Source: Coriobacteriia bacterium (lineage in GTDB: Bacteria; Actinomycetota; Coriobacteriia; Anaerosomatales; JAAXUF01). Taken from it: DNA of 64,000 nt. The first letter of the stretch is position 1. Each line of letters opens with the position of its first letter. Shown here piece after piece: positions 16,454 through 25,387 of this stretch. The stretch spans positions 1-64,000 of the forward strand of contig JAAXUF010000004.1 in the NCBI GenBank assembly GCA_013336165.1, written 5' to 3'. Both the position numbers and the translations under genes were made by a program. The notes below the pieces were generated by a model, which worked only from the letters and a program-made list of their open reading frames with translations, was not told the origin of the DNA and did no database searches.

Positions 16454-17373
16454 GAGCGGCTACACCTTTCTTGAAGCAGAACCTCGATTTGCCTCGCCAT
16501 CGCCAGCGTGACGCGCGGGTCGTCGTTGGGCACTGCGCATCGTGCGAACTTCAGCCCCAGGTCTCTCGCCTTGTTCGCGACGACGATATCGAGATCGAAC
16601 AGCGTCTCCATGTGGTCGGTAAGAAAGCCAATCGGGCAGACAATGACACCGTCCATAGTGCCGTCCGCCGACGCTGCCTCCATCACTGCATCCAAGCTAG
16701 GCGCAAGCCACTCCCCGGGGCGCTGGCCCTTCGACTGGTACGCGACCAGCCAAGGAACTGCTCCCAGCTTCTCGGCAACCGCCTCTGCGGTGCCGCGCAG
16801 CCCGGCGATATAGGGATCGGGTTCGGCGAGGTCTGCAACCGGCAGGCTATGCGCCGAGAAGACGATCAGTACCCGGTCGGCGGGCCCGAACGACATCAGA
16901 GTCGAGCGAGCCTCGTTTGCGAAGAACTCAGCGAACTCGCGTGTCGCCGAGACGAGCGGCGCCTCGACCACTGCGATCCCGCACTCACGCGCGGCCTCAC
17001 CCAGTGCATGCCGATACGCACCAGAAGCCGCCCGAGACTCGAACGGAGACAGCGACACGGCGATTACGCGGTCACACCCCGCTACGCTGAGTTCGGCGAC
17101 AGCCTCGCCGATGAAAGGATGCCAGTACGCCATCCCCACGCGAACCAGCATGTCGTGTCCGCTTTCACGCAACGTCCGCTCGAGCGCAGAGGCGATTTGT
17201 CGCGCGATTCCGGCGAGGGGCGACGCTCCGCCGATGGCTGCATAGTTCGCGGTAACACGCTTCACCAGCTCCGGCGAAGGCTTTCTGCCGGTAAGGTTTC
17301 GCATGAACGGCGCAATCGCATCGAGACAGTCAGGACCGCCGAAACCCATAAGCACAACACCCGTACGAGGCAT
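16450..17373 (-). CDS. hemH: Ferrochelatase (coproporphyrin-type)
   Basis: A 307-residue ferrochelatase, inserting Fe2+ into a porphyrin. The signature FSAHSLP near residue 170 carries the catalytic His, and IGFLTDHMETLFDLDI near residue 252 carries the conserved Glu. The length and lack of a C-terminal membrane anchor or Fe-S cysteines suit the soluble Gram-positive CpfC form. The ATG shares one base with the hemE stop (TGATG), and its stop overlaps cgoX by 4 bases, so all three are coupled. A diverged, membrane-bound paralogue occurs at 42392-43627. Confidence 0.93.
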   Translation of the reverse strand: MPRTGVVLMGFGGPDCLDAIAPFMRNLTGRKPSPELVKRVTANYAAIGGASPLAGIARQIASALERTLRESGHDMLVRVGMAYWHPFIGEAVAELSVAGCDRVIAVSLSPFESRAASGAYRHALGEAARECGIAVVEAPLVSATREFAEFFANEARSTLMSFGPADRVLIVFSAHSLPVADLAEPDPYIAGLRGTAEAVAEKLGAVPWLVAYQSKGQRPGEWLAPSLDAVMEAASADGTMDGVIVCPIGFLTDHMETLFDLDIVVANKARDLGLKFARCAVPNDDPRVTLAMARQIEVLLQERCSRS

Positions 17374-18449
17374 CAGGAACGCTCCGCGCCTGTCCGAATG
17401 CGTTGAGAGTGCTCATGCACCAGCTGGACGAACGTCCTGGCCTTCTCGGGATCGCTGGTCTTGTGGATACCGTGGCCGAGATTGAAGATGTGACCCGGTC
17501 GGGTGCCAACGGCATCAAGGATCTCGACAACCATCCCCTCCAGCGCCATGTCCGAAGCGAAGAGTGCCACCGGGTCGATGTTGCCCTGAATGGCGAACTT
17601 CGGATCAATCACTTCGACCGCGCGGGCCATATCAAGCCGCCAGTCAACACCCAAGACGTCACCGCCCGCACGCTGCACGAGATCCAGCATGGAAGTGGCA
17701 CCGTTTGCGAAGTGAATGAACGGAACGCTCTCCACGCGATCCGCGTTATACGCGGAGACCTCGGCTATTACTCGCTGCGTGTGCGGCAGCACGAATCGAT
17801 CGTAGTCGCGCGGCGCAAGATAGCCTACCCAACTGTCGAACAGCTGGACCGCCTGTGCGCCGGCATCGATCTGAGCCTGGAGGTAGGCGATCACCGTGTC
17901 CGAGATCTTGGTCATCAGCTGATCCCATGCGTGCGGCTCATTCCACATGAACGCCTTGCAGCGCTCGTATTCACGGCTGCTGCCGCCTTCGATCATGTAG
18001 CTTGCAAGCGTAAATGGCGCACCCGAGAATCCGATGAGTGGAACTTTGTCCACGAGTTCACGTCGCACTATCCGTATGGTATCCATCACAAAGCCGGTGT
18101 CCTCGACGGGATCGGCGACGTGCAGCTTGTCGACATCCGCCGGCGTGCGGACAGGATTGTGGATCACAGGGCCGTCGCCTTGGACAAACTCAAGATCCAG
18201 ACCCATTCCCGGAAACGGTAGCAATATGTCTGCGAAAAGGATTGCCGCATCCACGCCGACAAGATCTACGGGCTGGAGGGTAACCTCGGCGGCAAGCTCG
18301 GGCGTGCGACACATCTCCAGAAAACCGTGCTTGGACCTGATAGCGCGATACTCCGCGAGATACCGGCCTGCTTGCCTCATCATCCACACGGGTGTGCGCT
18401 CCGTACTCTCGCAACGCGCTGCCCGCAGGAAGAGATCGCTGTATGCCAT
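17373..18449 (-). CDS. hemE: Uroporphyrinogen decarboxylase
   Basis: A 358-residue HemE that decarboxylates the four acetate side chains of uroporphyrinogen III to give coproporphyrinogen III. TPVWMMRQAGRYLAEYR near residues 18-34 is the family signature, GVDAAILFADILLP near residue 60 carries the catalytic Asp, GFSGAPFTLASYMIEGG follows near residue 125 and the C-terminal NLGHGIHK near residue 325. AAAGG stands 9 bases before the ATG at 18449. It begins the heme operon and lies about 150 bp after acsA, separated by a hairpin. Confidence 0.94.
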   Translation of the reverse strand: MAYSDLFLRAARCESTERTPVWMMRQAGRYLAEYRAIRSKHGFLEMCRTPELAAEVTLQPVDLVGVDAAILFADILLPFPGMGLDLEFVQGDGPVIHNPVRTPADVDKLHVADPVEDTGFVMDTIRIVRRELVDKVPLIGFSGAPFTLASYMIEGGSSREYERCKAFMWNEPHAWDQLMTKISDTVIAYLQAQIDAGAQAVQLFDSWVGYLAPRDYDRFVLPHTQRVIAEVSAYNADRVESVPFIHFANGATSMLDLVQRAGGDVLGVDWRLDMARAVEVIDPKFAIQGNIDPVALFASDMALEGMVVEILDAVGTRPGHIFNLGHGIHKTSDPEKARTFVQLVHEHSQRIRTGAERS

Positions 18450-18527
18450 GGTGGATGTCCTTTTCACGAGTCTGATGCGCCCATAGTAAGGACGATCGCC
18501 AAGGGGGGATTTTACCACTTCGCGGGA

Positions 18528-18565
18528 ATAGGTCCCGGCCGATTATCCATCGGACCGGGACCTAT
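18528..18565 (-). terminator. Hairpin downstream of acsA
   Basis: ATAGGTCCCGG (18528-18538) and CCGGGACCTAT (18555-18565) form a perfect 11-bp stem with a 16-nt loop between the acsA stop (18599) and the hemE start (18449). There is no clear T-run on the minus strand after the stem, so it may act as a weak or factor-assisted terminator. Confidence 0.6.
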
Positions 18566-18598
18566 CTGTCATTGACTTTCTTTGCAGGCGCCGTTTCG

Positions 18599-20593
18599 CT
18601 ACGAGATGTCCGGTGCTCCCTCGATGATCTTCTTGACCACGCTCGGATCCGCAAGTGTAGACACGTCGCCAAATGTGGAGATGTCACGCTCCCCGGCGGC
18701 TATCTTGCGCAAGATGCGACGCATGATCTTACCTGAACGCGTCTTGGGCAGGTCTGGAACGATCTGGATGTGGTCGGGGGTAGCGATCGGCCCGATCTCC
18801 TTGCGGACGTGCCCACGCAGGATCGATGCAATATCCCCATCCACTACGCCCTCGCCCTTCAGGATCACATAGGCGTAAATGCCCTCGCCCTTGATGTCAT
18901 GAGGGAATCCGACAACTGCAGCCTCTGCAACCGCAAGATGGGAAACCAGCGCCGACTCAACCTCTGCCGTGCCCATGCGGTGCCCCGAGACGTTCACAAC
19001 ATCGTCCACGCGGCCGAGCAACCAATAGTAGCCGTCTTCGTCCATCCGGCAACCGTCACCGGTGAAGTAGTAGCCCGGAAACGCGGAGAAATACACGTCC
19101 TTCATTCGCGTGTTCTCTGGGTCGCCCCATGTCCCGCGGAGCATACCGGGCCACGGGAACTTGATGCATAGACGACCCCCTTCACCCACCGGAGTCTCAG
19201 TCCTATCCTCGTTGAGGATGATCGGCTGGATGCCAAAGAACGGCTTGGTTGCCGAGCCCGGCTTCATCGGAGTCGCACCGGGCATGTTCGCGATCATGTG
19301 ACCGCCGGTCTCGGTCTGCCACCACGTGTCGACGATCGGAACCCGCTCCCGGCCGATGTTCCGGTAGTACCACATCCAAGCCTCGGGGTTGATCGGTTCA
19401 CCGACGGTTCCTAAGACGCGCAACGTGGACAGGTCATACTTCGCCGGCCAATCGTCCCCGGACTTCATGAGAGCTCGGATCGCGGTTGGCGCAGTGTAGA
19501 ACTGGTTCACGCCGTGCTTGTCGATGATTTCCCAGAACCGACCGGGATTCGGATAGCTGGGGATTCCTTCGAACATCAGCGACGTCGCCCCGATGCACAT
19601 CGGGCCGTAGACCACGTAGCTGTGGCCGGTGATCCAGCCACAGTCCGCCGTGCAGAAGAAGACGTCATCATCGTGATAGTCGAAGAAATACTTGAATGTC
19701 GAAGCGGCGTGGACCAGGTAACCGCCAGTCGTGTGGAGAACGCCCTTCGGAGTACCCGTCGAGCCGGACGTGTAGAGGATGAACAAGGGATCTTCGGCGT
19801 CCATCCATTCGATGTCGCAGTGGCGGCTGATATCGGCAGCCCGGACCTCCTCGTGGTACCAGAAGTCACGACCTGGCTCCATGTCGACGCGCGTCTGAGC
19901 GCGCGAAACGACGATCACCGATTCAATGGTAGGAGTCTCGTTGAGCGCCTCGTCAGCCATGGCCTTGAGAGGCACCGTGCGGCCTCCACGAAAGCCCTCA
20001 TCGGCGGTGATCAGCATCTTCGCGCCACAATCTTGGATGCGGTCGCGCAGGGAGTTCGATGAGAAGCCTGCGAACACGATGCTGTGAATCGCCCCGATGC
20101 GGGCACAGGCGAGCATCGCAATCGCAATCTCCGGGATCATCGGCAGGTAGATCGCCACACGATCGCCCTTGCTGACGCCATGCTTCTTGAGAACGTTGGC
20201 AAATTTGCAGACCTTGAAGTAGAGCGACTGGTATGTATATATCCTAGAACGTCCCTCGTCGGACTCCCAAATGAGCGCAGCCTTGTTGCGGCGCCCGTCG
20301 GTAAGGTGGCGATCGAGGCAGTTGTACGCGACGTTGGTCTTGCCGCCTTTGAACCACTCGACTCGAGGAGTCTCGAACTCCCACTCGAGGACTTTGTCCC
20401 ACGGCTTCTCCCAGTGAAGAAGGTCAGCGGCCATGTCGGCCCAGAAGCCCTCAGGATCCGCAACCGATCGTTCATAGATCTGCTGATACTGCTCCATGGA
20501 ACTGATCCACGCGTTGTCCTTGACCCATTGTGCCGGTTCAATCACGCGCGTTTCATGCATCATTGAATCGTATGACGTCGACTCGCTGGTCAT
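18599..20593 (-). CDS. acsA: Acetyl-CoA synthetase (AMP-forming)
   Basis: A 664-residue Acs, forming acetyl-CoA from acetate, ATP and CoA. The adenylation P-loop [20 protein letters not shown] is near residue 265, [10 protein letters not shown] near residue 415, the hinge region [13 protein letters not shown] near residue 525, and the C-terminal acylatable Lys in [13 protein letters not shown] near residue 620. AAGGAGG lies 5 bases upstream of the ATG at 20593. It is monocistronic: a long non-coding leader precedes it and a hairpin follows it. The 20594-21047 leader may hold its regulation. Confidence 0.95.
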   Translation of the reverse strand: MTSESTSYDSMMHETRVIEPAQWVKDNAWISSMEQYQQIYERSVADPEGFWADMAADLLHWEKPWDKVLEWEFETPRVEWFKGGKTNVAYNCLDRHLTDGRRNKAALIWESDEGRSRIYTYQSLYFKVCKFANVLKKHGVSKGDRVAIYLPMIPEIAIAMLACARIGAIHSIVFAGFSSNSLRDRIQDCGAKMLITADEGFRGGRTVPLKAMADEALNETPTIESVIVVSRAQTRVDMEPGRDFWYHEEVRAADISRHCDIEWMDAEDPLFILYTSGSTGTPKGVLHTTGGYLVHAASTFKYFFDYHDDDVFFCTADCGWITGHSYVVYGPMCIGATSLMFEGIPSYPNPGRFWEIIDKHGVNQFYTAPTAIRALMKSGDDWPAKYDLSTLRVLGTVGEPINPEAWMWYYRNIGRERVPIVDTWWQTETGGHMIANMPGATPMKPGSATKPFFGIQPIILNEDRTETPVGEGGRLCIKFPWPGMLRGTWGDPENTRMKDVYFSAFPGYYFTGDGCRMDEDGYYWLLGRVDDVVNVSGHRMGTAEVESALVSHLAVAEAAVVGFPHDIKGEGIYAYVILKGEGVVDGDIASILRGHVRKEIGPIATPDHIQIVPDLPKTRSGKIMRRILRKIAAGERDISTFGDVSTLADPSVVKKIIEGAPDIS

Positions 20594-21047
20594 CTCGACC
20601 TCCTTGTCCTTTGTAATCGTCCGGGACAAGAGAGAACACCCCTGCCCTGGTAGACAAACGACCCGCTTAGGGTCGCAACTCATACTAGCGAGCCTGAGCG
20701 GAGGGCCAGATGCGAAGTCAGGCAGACGGCGGGAACTCTCGGCTAACGGTGCGGCGTGTGTAGGTGAACGGAACCGATGGTCCTATTGCATGACGTGAGC
20801 ATTTTCTTGTCCTTCCGCCGCCCAATTTCCACCGCTCGCACGCCTAGCTTGTAACAAATGTTGCAGAGTTGGGTCAACGTGCGGTAACGTCGTGACAATT
20901 CAAGTTTCCTTCCCTACAAAGCGCCGTTCACGGAGAATCCGAAGCGGCAACCGGCAGGGCGAAGCACGACCGGCATCGTGAGTACGAGGCTTTCGACACA
21001 CCTCACGCCCGACAGAGACTCAGGGGTAACACCAGGGAAGGCTTAAA
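20594..21047 (-). other. Non-coding stretch upstream of acsA with candidate RNA structure
   Basis: No convincing gene is seen in this 454-bp stretch. It holds several inverted repeats: CGACCC-GCTTA-GGGTCG at 20659-20675, CGTGAG (20977-20982) with CTCACG (21002-21007), and a long-range pair CCTTCCC (20908-20914) with GGGAAGG (21035-21041) that would close a structure of about 134 nt. On the minus strand a candidate -35 TTGACC is followed 17 bp later by TTACAA near 20850-20880, a weak promoter for acsA. No known riboswitch class could be recognised. Confidence 0.45.
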
Positions 21048-21075
21048 GGAGACCCGGCCCGAAGGCTGGGTCTCC
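21048..21075 (-). terminator. Rho-independent terminator of the ASKHA gene
   Basis: GGAGACCC-GGC (21048-21058) pairs with GCT-GGGTCTCC (21065-21075) around a CCGAAG loop. On the minus strand the stem is followed by TTTAAG. It lies 31 bp after the stop of the ASKHA-family gene. Confidence 0.7.
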
Positions 21076-21106
21076 GCATTTGTCGGCTTGCTCGATCTCT
21101 CGAGAT

Positions 21107-22675
21107 CTAGACAGAGAACGGCTCGAGCGCGGTCGCCGCGATGAGCGCGACACCGAATCCCGATGTTGTCGCCAAGTCGATATGACGCAGTTCGCGCGCG
21201 GTCGCTCGAGCGTTGTCCAATACGTCCGGATCCAACGCGATAGCGGCGGCGCCATCCAGTGCCGCATTGCCAACCTGCCGGACACGGCCGCGAAAGTTCG
21301 TGGGAAGAACGCCCAAGTTCAGGAGATCTTCTGGCCAGAGCGCCTTTCCGAACGCTCCGGCGACCAACACTTCATCGATGCGGGCAGCAGGAATTCCTGA
21401 AGCCGACACAACCGCCTCCACACCGACGCGGACGGCGGCTTTCGCAAGCTGCAACGCTCGAATATCCAGCTGACTGATCACAATGCCGGTTTCGCGCTCA
21501 CCCAGGCAGACCCCGGCCACGCCTTGGCCGAGAATGGTCATCCGCCGCCCCAGCGGACCACCTTCAACGAAAGCTCCCTGGTGGTTGACGGCACCGATCC
21601 GAACGAGCTCGGCGACCGCCGAAATGAGTCCCGCCCCCGAGAGCCACCGGGCGTCCCCACCTCCGATCACAGTCAGTTCCACAGAACCAGCCTCGTCTAT
21701 GACTACCCGCTCAACAGCTCCGTCAACAGCCGGGCCGCCACAGAACAGTCCCACACCCTCGAACGCCGAGCCAGCTGCCGTCGAAGCGCCGCTCAGCGTC
21801 CCATTACCCGAGAGAAGAATCTCTGCGTTTGTGCCCAAGTCGACCAGTAGACGCGAATGCGATAAGTCCGTCAGCCCTCCGGAGACCACCGCCGCCAGCG
21901 CATCACCCCCGATGAAGCCCGCCATTGGAGGAAGAAGCGTCACACGCACACCCTCGGCGAGAAGGGATCTCACCGCCGAGTCAATAGGCAGTTCGGAATC
22001 AAGATCGGGAGGAGTGAAAGGGTATGCGGCCAGTGAAGTGACGTCGGCACCTATCAGCAGGGACGCCATGACCGTGTTACCTGCGATAACCACCCTCCGC
22101 ACGTTCGAGAGCGGCACAGCTGCCGCCCGAGCCGCGCTTAGAAGCGCATCGCACACGGACTCCTCGGCGAGTCCGCGAAGCTCCTGAGCCCCACCATCGA
22201 GGGCCGCGGCGATTCGCGATACGACGTCGGCACCATATGACTGCTGACGATTCGCGACCGAGGCGCGGCCTCTCTCGCGGCCGCTGCCCTCCTCAATCAA
22301 AACGGCCGCAACCGACGTGGTGCCGAGATCGACCCCAGCAACGAGATCGGCTCCCTCCCCGCCGTACTCTGAGCGTGAGACGGATCGCGCGGCAACCATG
22401 ACGGGGCGCAACACAGCCGGCGCGGTAACGCGCGCCCGGCAAGCCAACCGCACGCCTTCAGGCGCACGAACGAGACCTGCGACCTCGGCGTCGTCGGGCG
22501 GGACAAGATGCCCCGAGAGCACTCGCACACCGCACTCTCCGCACACACCACGCCCGCCACATGCGGCCGAAAGCCCGACCCCGGCCTTTCGCGCAGCCTC
22601 GAGCACTGTGGATCCAAGGGGCACCCACACAGTGATGCCCGGCGGAAGAAACGTGATGGCTGCGCGGGGGCTCAG
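21107..22675 (-). CDS. ASKHA-domain [2Fe-2S] protein (RACo-like corrinoid activator, DUF4445)
   Basis: From the proposed CTG start, 522 residues. An N-terminal plant-type [2Fe-2S] domain has ACGGRGVCGECGVRV and a further Cys in RLACRARV. The ASKHA ATPase fold begins at GVDLGTTSVAAVL and continues VVIAGNTVMASLL, LLVDLGTNAEILL and VLVAGAFGKALW. Relatives (RACo, RamA-like) use ATP to reductively re-activate Co(II) corrinoid proteins of methyl-transfer pathways. The first ATG/GTG/TTG start (GTG 22630) would cut into the ferredoxin fold and lacks a ribosome site. CTG at 22675 has GGGGGAG 6 bases upstream and restores a normal N-terminus, ITFLPPGITVWVP. No corrinoid protein lies in the window. Confidence 0.85.
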   Translation of the reverse strand: MSPRAAITFLPPGITVWVPLGSTVLEAARKAGVGLSAACGGRGVCGECGVRVLSGHLVPPDDAEVAGLVRAPEGVRLACRARVTAPAVLRPVMVAARSVSRSEYGGEGADLVAGVDLGTTSVAAVLIEEGSGRERGRASVANRQQSYGADVVSRIAAALDGGAQELRGLAEESVCDALLSAARAAAVPLSNVRRVVIAGNTVMASLLIGADVTSLAAYPFTPPDLDSELPIDSAVRSLLAEGVRVTLLPPMAGFIGGDALAAVVSGGLTDLSHSRLLVDLGTNAEILLSGNGTLSGASTAAGSAFEGVGLFCGGPAVDGAVERVVIDEAGSVELTVIGGGDARWLSGAGLISAVAELVRIGAVNHQGAFVEGGPLGRRMTILGQGVAGVCLGERETGIVISQLDIRALQLAKAAVRVGVEAVVSASGIPAARIDEVLVAGAFGKALWPEDLLNLGVLPTNFRGRVRQVGNAALDGAAAIALDPDVLDNARATARELRHIDLATTSGFGVALIAATALEPFSV

Positions 22676-22678
22676 CGC

Positions 22679-23032
22679 CTACTCCCCCGCCGACTGGATC
22701 ATCCGGTGCCCCATCGGAAAGCCACCGATCACGTGTACGTGCAGGTGGTTCACGGTCTGCATCGCATCCGGCCCGCTGTTCACTATCACCCGGTAGCCGG
22801 ACTCGCCAATCCCTTTCACGTCCGCGACTGCAGGTACGGCGCTGAACAACGCACAAATGACGTCAGAAGGCACATCCGCAGACAGGTTGCTGTAGTGAAT
22901 GCGAGGAATAACCAGAGTGTGCACCGGAGCCTGCGGTTGTATGTCATCAAAGGCGATCACAGACTCGTCTTCGTAGACGATCTTCGCAGAAATCTCGCCA
23001 CTCGCTATCTTGCAGAACAGACAGTCGTCCAT
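22679..23032 (-). CDS. HIT family (HINT-type) nucleotide hydrolase
   Basis: A 117-residue histidine-triad protein. CLFCKIASGEISAKIVYED at the N-terminus, PVHTLVIPRIHYSNLS near residue 37 and the catalytic HLHVHVIGG near residue 96 are present, together with the zinc-site cysteines in CLFC. HINT proteins hydrolyse purine nucleotide phosphoramidates such as AMP-NH2. It lies 3 bp after xseB and is in the same frame as the ASKHA gene that follows its stop codon, so it is the middle member of an xseA-xseB-hit-ASKHA unit. Confidence 0.93.
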   Translation of the reverse strand: MDDCLFCKIASGEISAKIVYEDESVIAFDDIQPQAPVHTLVIPRIHYSNLSADVPSDVICALFSAVPAVADVKGIGESGYRVIVNSGPDAMQTVNHLHVHVIGGFPMGHRMIQSAGE

Positions 23033-23035
23033 CCG

Positions 23036-23281
23036 TCACTCCTCCCGTCCGGTAATCTCGTCGGAGTTCTCAAGCTCCCCAACAAGCATAGTCACTTTCT
23101 GCTGCGCATCGGTGAGTTTGCCCTGAAGCACCCGCAGGAGGCCGACTCCACGCTCATAGCGAGCGAGGCTCTCCTCAAGCTCAAGTTGCCCGCCCTCAAG
23201 AGCAACGACAATCCTGTCGAGCTCGGCGAGAGCCTCTCCGAACGACATGTCTTCCTGTAGTGTTGAAAGAGACTCGCTCAT
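23036..23281 (-). CDS. xseB: Exodeoxyribonuclease VII small subunit
   Basis: An 81-residue XseB. The core MSFGEALAELDRIVVALEGG through LEESLARYERGVGLL is the family motif and folds as a short coiled coil. It binds in several copies to XseA to form exonuclease VII, which degrades single-stranded DNA from both ends. Its ATG overlaps the xseA stop by 4 bases (ATGA), the usual arrangement for the pair. Confidence 0.95.
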   Translation of the reverse strand: MSESLSTLQEDMSFGEALAELDRIVVALEGGQLELEESLARYERGVGLLRVLQGKLTDAQQKVTMLVGELENSDEITGREE

Positions 23282-24552
23282 CGTTCCTCCAAAGTATCGA
23301 TCACCTCAACGGCCGCACCAATCCGGCCGTCATACAGACGCACAGACAGCACATCACCAAAACTCACCTGTTTCACGCTCTTGACTACGGTGTGGCCGTC
23401 CGCAGCAAAACAGGCTGCGTATCCGCGGCTCAGTATGCCAAGGGGCGATAGATCCTCAAGCCGGGCGGCGGCCAGCAAGAACGCGGACTCATGGGGTTCC
23501 ATGATGCGTGGCCCATGCCGCACAAGTCTCTCGTGCGCATACGTGAGACGCTGAGCGTCCCGCTCGAGACGGCCTGGAATTGCCTGCATCAACCTCATGC
23601 CCGCTAGGTCAACGGCCTGCACCGCGGCCCCCAAAACTACGAAGGGATCGCGCAAGACAGGACGCTCGGCCAATCGCGTAACACTGTGAGTCGCGAGACG
23701 CACACGGTTCTCCAGCGCTCGACCGAGCGCCCGCGCCTCGCGAACGAGGGCCATACCTACCTCCGAGAGCGACGGCGCCACGGCTTCGGCAGCCGCGGTG
23801 GGAGTGGAAGCGCGTAAGTCGGCGACCATGTCGGCAATCGAGGTGTCAGGCTCATGCCCGATACCTGTCACGACTGGCACAGGGCACTCCACGATCGCAC
23901 GTGCAACAGACTCGGCGTTAAACGGCATCAGGTCCTCGTACGAACCGCCGCCGCGCACAAGGAGTATGACGTCAGCTCCACAGTCGGACGCGTATCTGAG
24001 CCCCTCGACAATCGCATCGAGTGCCGTTTCTCCTTCAACGGTAACGCCGGCAACGAGCACCTCAGCAAGTGGATACCGTCGCCGCAGCGTACGGAGAACG
24101 TCATGGATCGCCTTCCCGCGTGGTGACGTGACGACGGCGATCCGTTCCGGGTATCTCGGCAGAATGCGCTTGCGATCCGACCGCATGAGCCCTTCGGTTT
24201 CGAGCTTCCGCGCGAGGGCCGCTACCCGAAGGCGCAGATCGCCCTCGCCCGCCAGCGCCAGCGAACGAACCTGGAACTGCATCCTGCCCTTCGGCACATA
24301 AGCCGAGAAGGATCCCGTGATCTCGACAAGCATCCCACAGCGAAGGGTGACGTCGCCCGCATCGTAAGCGTCGCGCCACATCAGGCATGGCATCGCCGCG
24401 CCACCGTCTGAGACTGTGAAGTAGGTCGCCTTGTAGCCTGGTTTGTCGTTGAACTCCGACACCTCGCCGACCACCGTGAGACGCACTCGCTCAAGGGCGT
24501 CTTTTGCTACAAGCATCGCCTCTGTCACGCTGACTGCGCGGTTCTCGATCAC
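23278..24552 (-). CDS. xseA: Exodeoxyribonuclease VII large subunit
   Basis: A 424-residue XseA. An N-terminal OB fold occupies residues 1-100 (VSVTEAMLVAKDALERVRL; YFTVSDGGAAMPCLMW). The catalytic region has VVTSPRGKAIHDVLRTLRRR near residue 137, RGGGSYEDLMPFN near residue 198 and GHEPDTSIADMVADLRASTP near residue 227. A long helical region follows, then a C-terminal LSRGYA segment that binds XseB. The GTG start at 24552 has GGGGGTGAGAC upstream. It begins the unit with xseB, hit and the ASKHA gene. Confidence 0.95.
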   Translation of the reverse strand: MIENRAVSVTEAMLVAKDALERVRLTVVGEVSEFNDKPGYKATYFTVSDGGAAMPCLMWRDAYDAGDVTLRCGMLVEITGSFSAYVPKGRMQFQVRSLALAGEGDLRLRVAALARKLETEGLMRSDRKRILPRYPERIAVVTSPRGKAIHDVLRTLRRRYPLAEVLVAGVTVEGETALDAIVEGLRYASDCGADVILLVRGGGSYEDLMPFNAESVARAIVECPVPVVTGIGHEPDTSIADMVADLRASTPTAAAEAVAPSLSEVGMALVREARALGRALENRVRLATHSVTRLAERPVLRDPFVVLGAAVQAVDLAGMRLMQAIPGRLERDAQRLTYAHERLVRHGPRIMEPHESAFLLAAARLEDLSPLGILSRGYAACFAADGHTVVKSVKQVSFGDVLSVRLYDGRIGAAVEVIDTLEER

Positions 24553-24609
24553 GTCTCACCCCCTCGTCATCAGCCATCCTACCAACAAGATCCGACATGC
24601 AGACGTCAG

Positions 24610-25356
24610 CTAGTCCCTGCGGAGCAGACCCATAAGATAGAGCAGCTGAAGCACTGCAATCAGTGCAGCAGCGACGTAGGTGAGAGCGGCAGCCGTGAGC
24701 ACTTGGCGTGCTCCACCCAGCTGGGCCGGCTGAAGCACGCCGGTCGATTCGAGGGCAACCATGGCCCGCTTAGAAGCGTTGATCTCAACCGGCAGCGTCA
24801 CTATTTGAAAGAGCACGGCGAAGGCGTAAAACGCGATGCCCAGCAGGACGATCGCCTGCCCAAATGCTGAGCCTAACCCGAAGAACAGCCCAAAGAAGAT
24901 CATGACCCATGCCGCACTCGATCCGAAGTTCGCGACAGGGACGAGCGCGGTCCGTACACGGTTCCAGACATAGCCTTGCGCATCCTGCACCGCATGTCCC
25001 GCCTCGTGGGCGGCGACTCCTGCCGCCGCGACGCTTGAGACTCCATAGATGCCTTCGGAAAGACTGATGACTTTTGTTCTCGGGTCGTAGTGGTCCGAGA
25101 GGTTGCCACCGATCGGCTGAATACGAACGCCGCGTGTCCTGCCCTCCACCATACCCGATACCGTGGGGCCGCCCATACCTCCACTGATGCCGTTTGCGGC
25201 CAGCACACGCTCAGCGACTTCCGCCCCGGTCAGGCCGTTTGAAAGCGGCACTCCGCTCCATCGGCGATATGCCGAGTTGATGTAGCCCCGTGTGATCAAT
25301 CCTAGGACGAGCGATACCACCATGAGCAAGATCCAGCTTGAGTTGATTCCGAACAT
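24610..25356 (-). CDS. YugP-family membrane zinc metallopeptidase
   Basis: A 248-residue integral membrane protein. An N-terminal helix (residues 6-22) is followed by a soluble stretch, the zinc motif AAHEAGHAVQDA near residue 122, and then three hydrophobic segments near 155-180, 182-205 and 225-243. This is the YugP/DUF zinc metallopeptidase layout with HExxH. The ATG at 25356 is preferred; GGGAGG lies 12 bases upstream, a little far. It follows the RNase D gene after 31 bp on the same strand. The substrate of the family is poorly known. Confidence 0.87.
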   Translation of the reverse strand: MFGINSSWILLMVVSLVLGLITRGYINSAYRRWSGVPLSNGLTGAEVAERVLAANGISGGMGGPTVSGMVEGRTRGVRIQPIGGNLSDHYDPRTKVISLSEGIYGVSSVAAAGVAAHEAGHAVQDAQGYVWNRVRTALVPVANFGSSAAWVMIFFGLFFGLGSAFGQAIVLLGIAFYAFAVLFQIVTLPVEINASKRAMVALESTGVLQPAQLGGARQVLTAAALTYVAAALIAVLQLLYLMGLLRRD

Positions 25357-25387
25357 GAGCGTCAATGCCTCCCTATCGTGAAACCGG

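Noticed and set aside
20908-21041. Possible c-di-AMP or cobalamin riboswitch
   Set aside because: A CCCGACAG string and a GAATCCG string recall parts of these classes, but the rest of the conserved core and order is missing, and the matching strand faces no gene.
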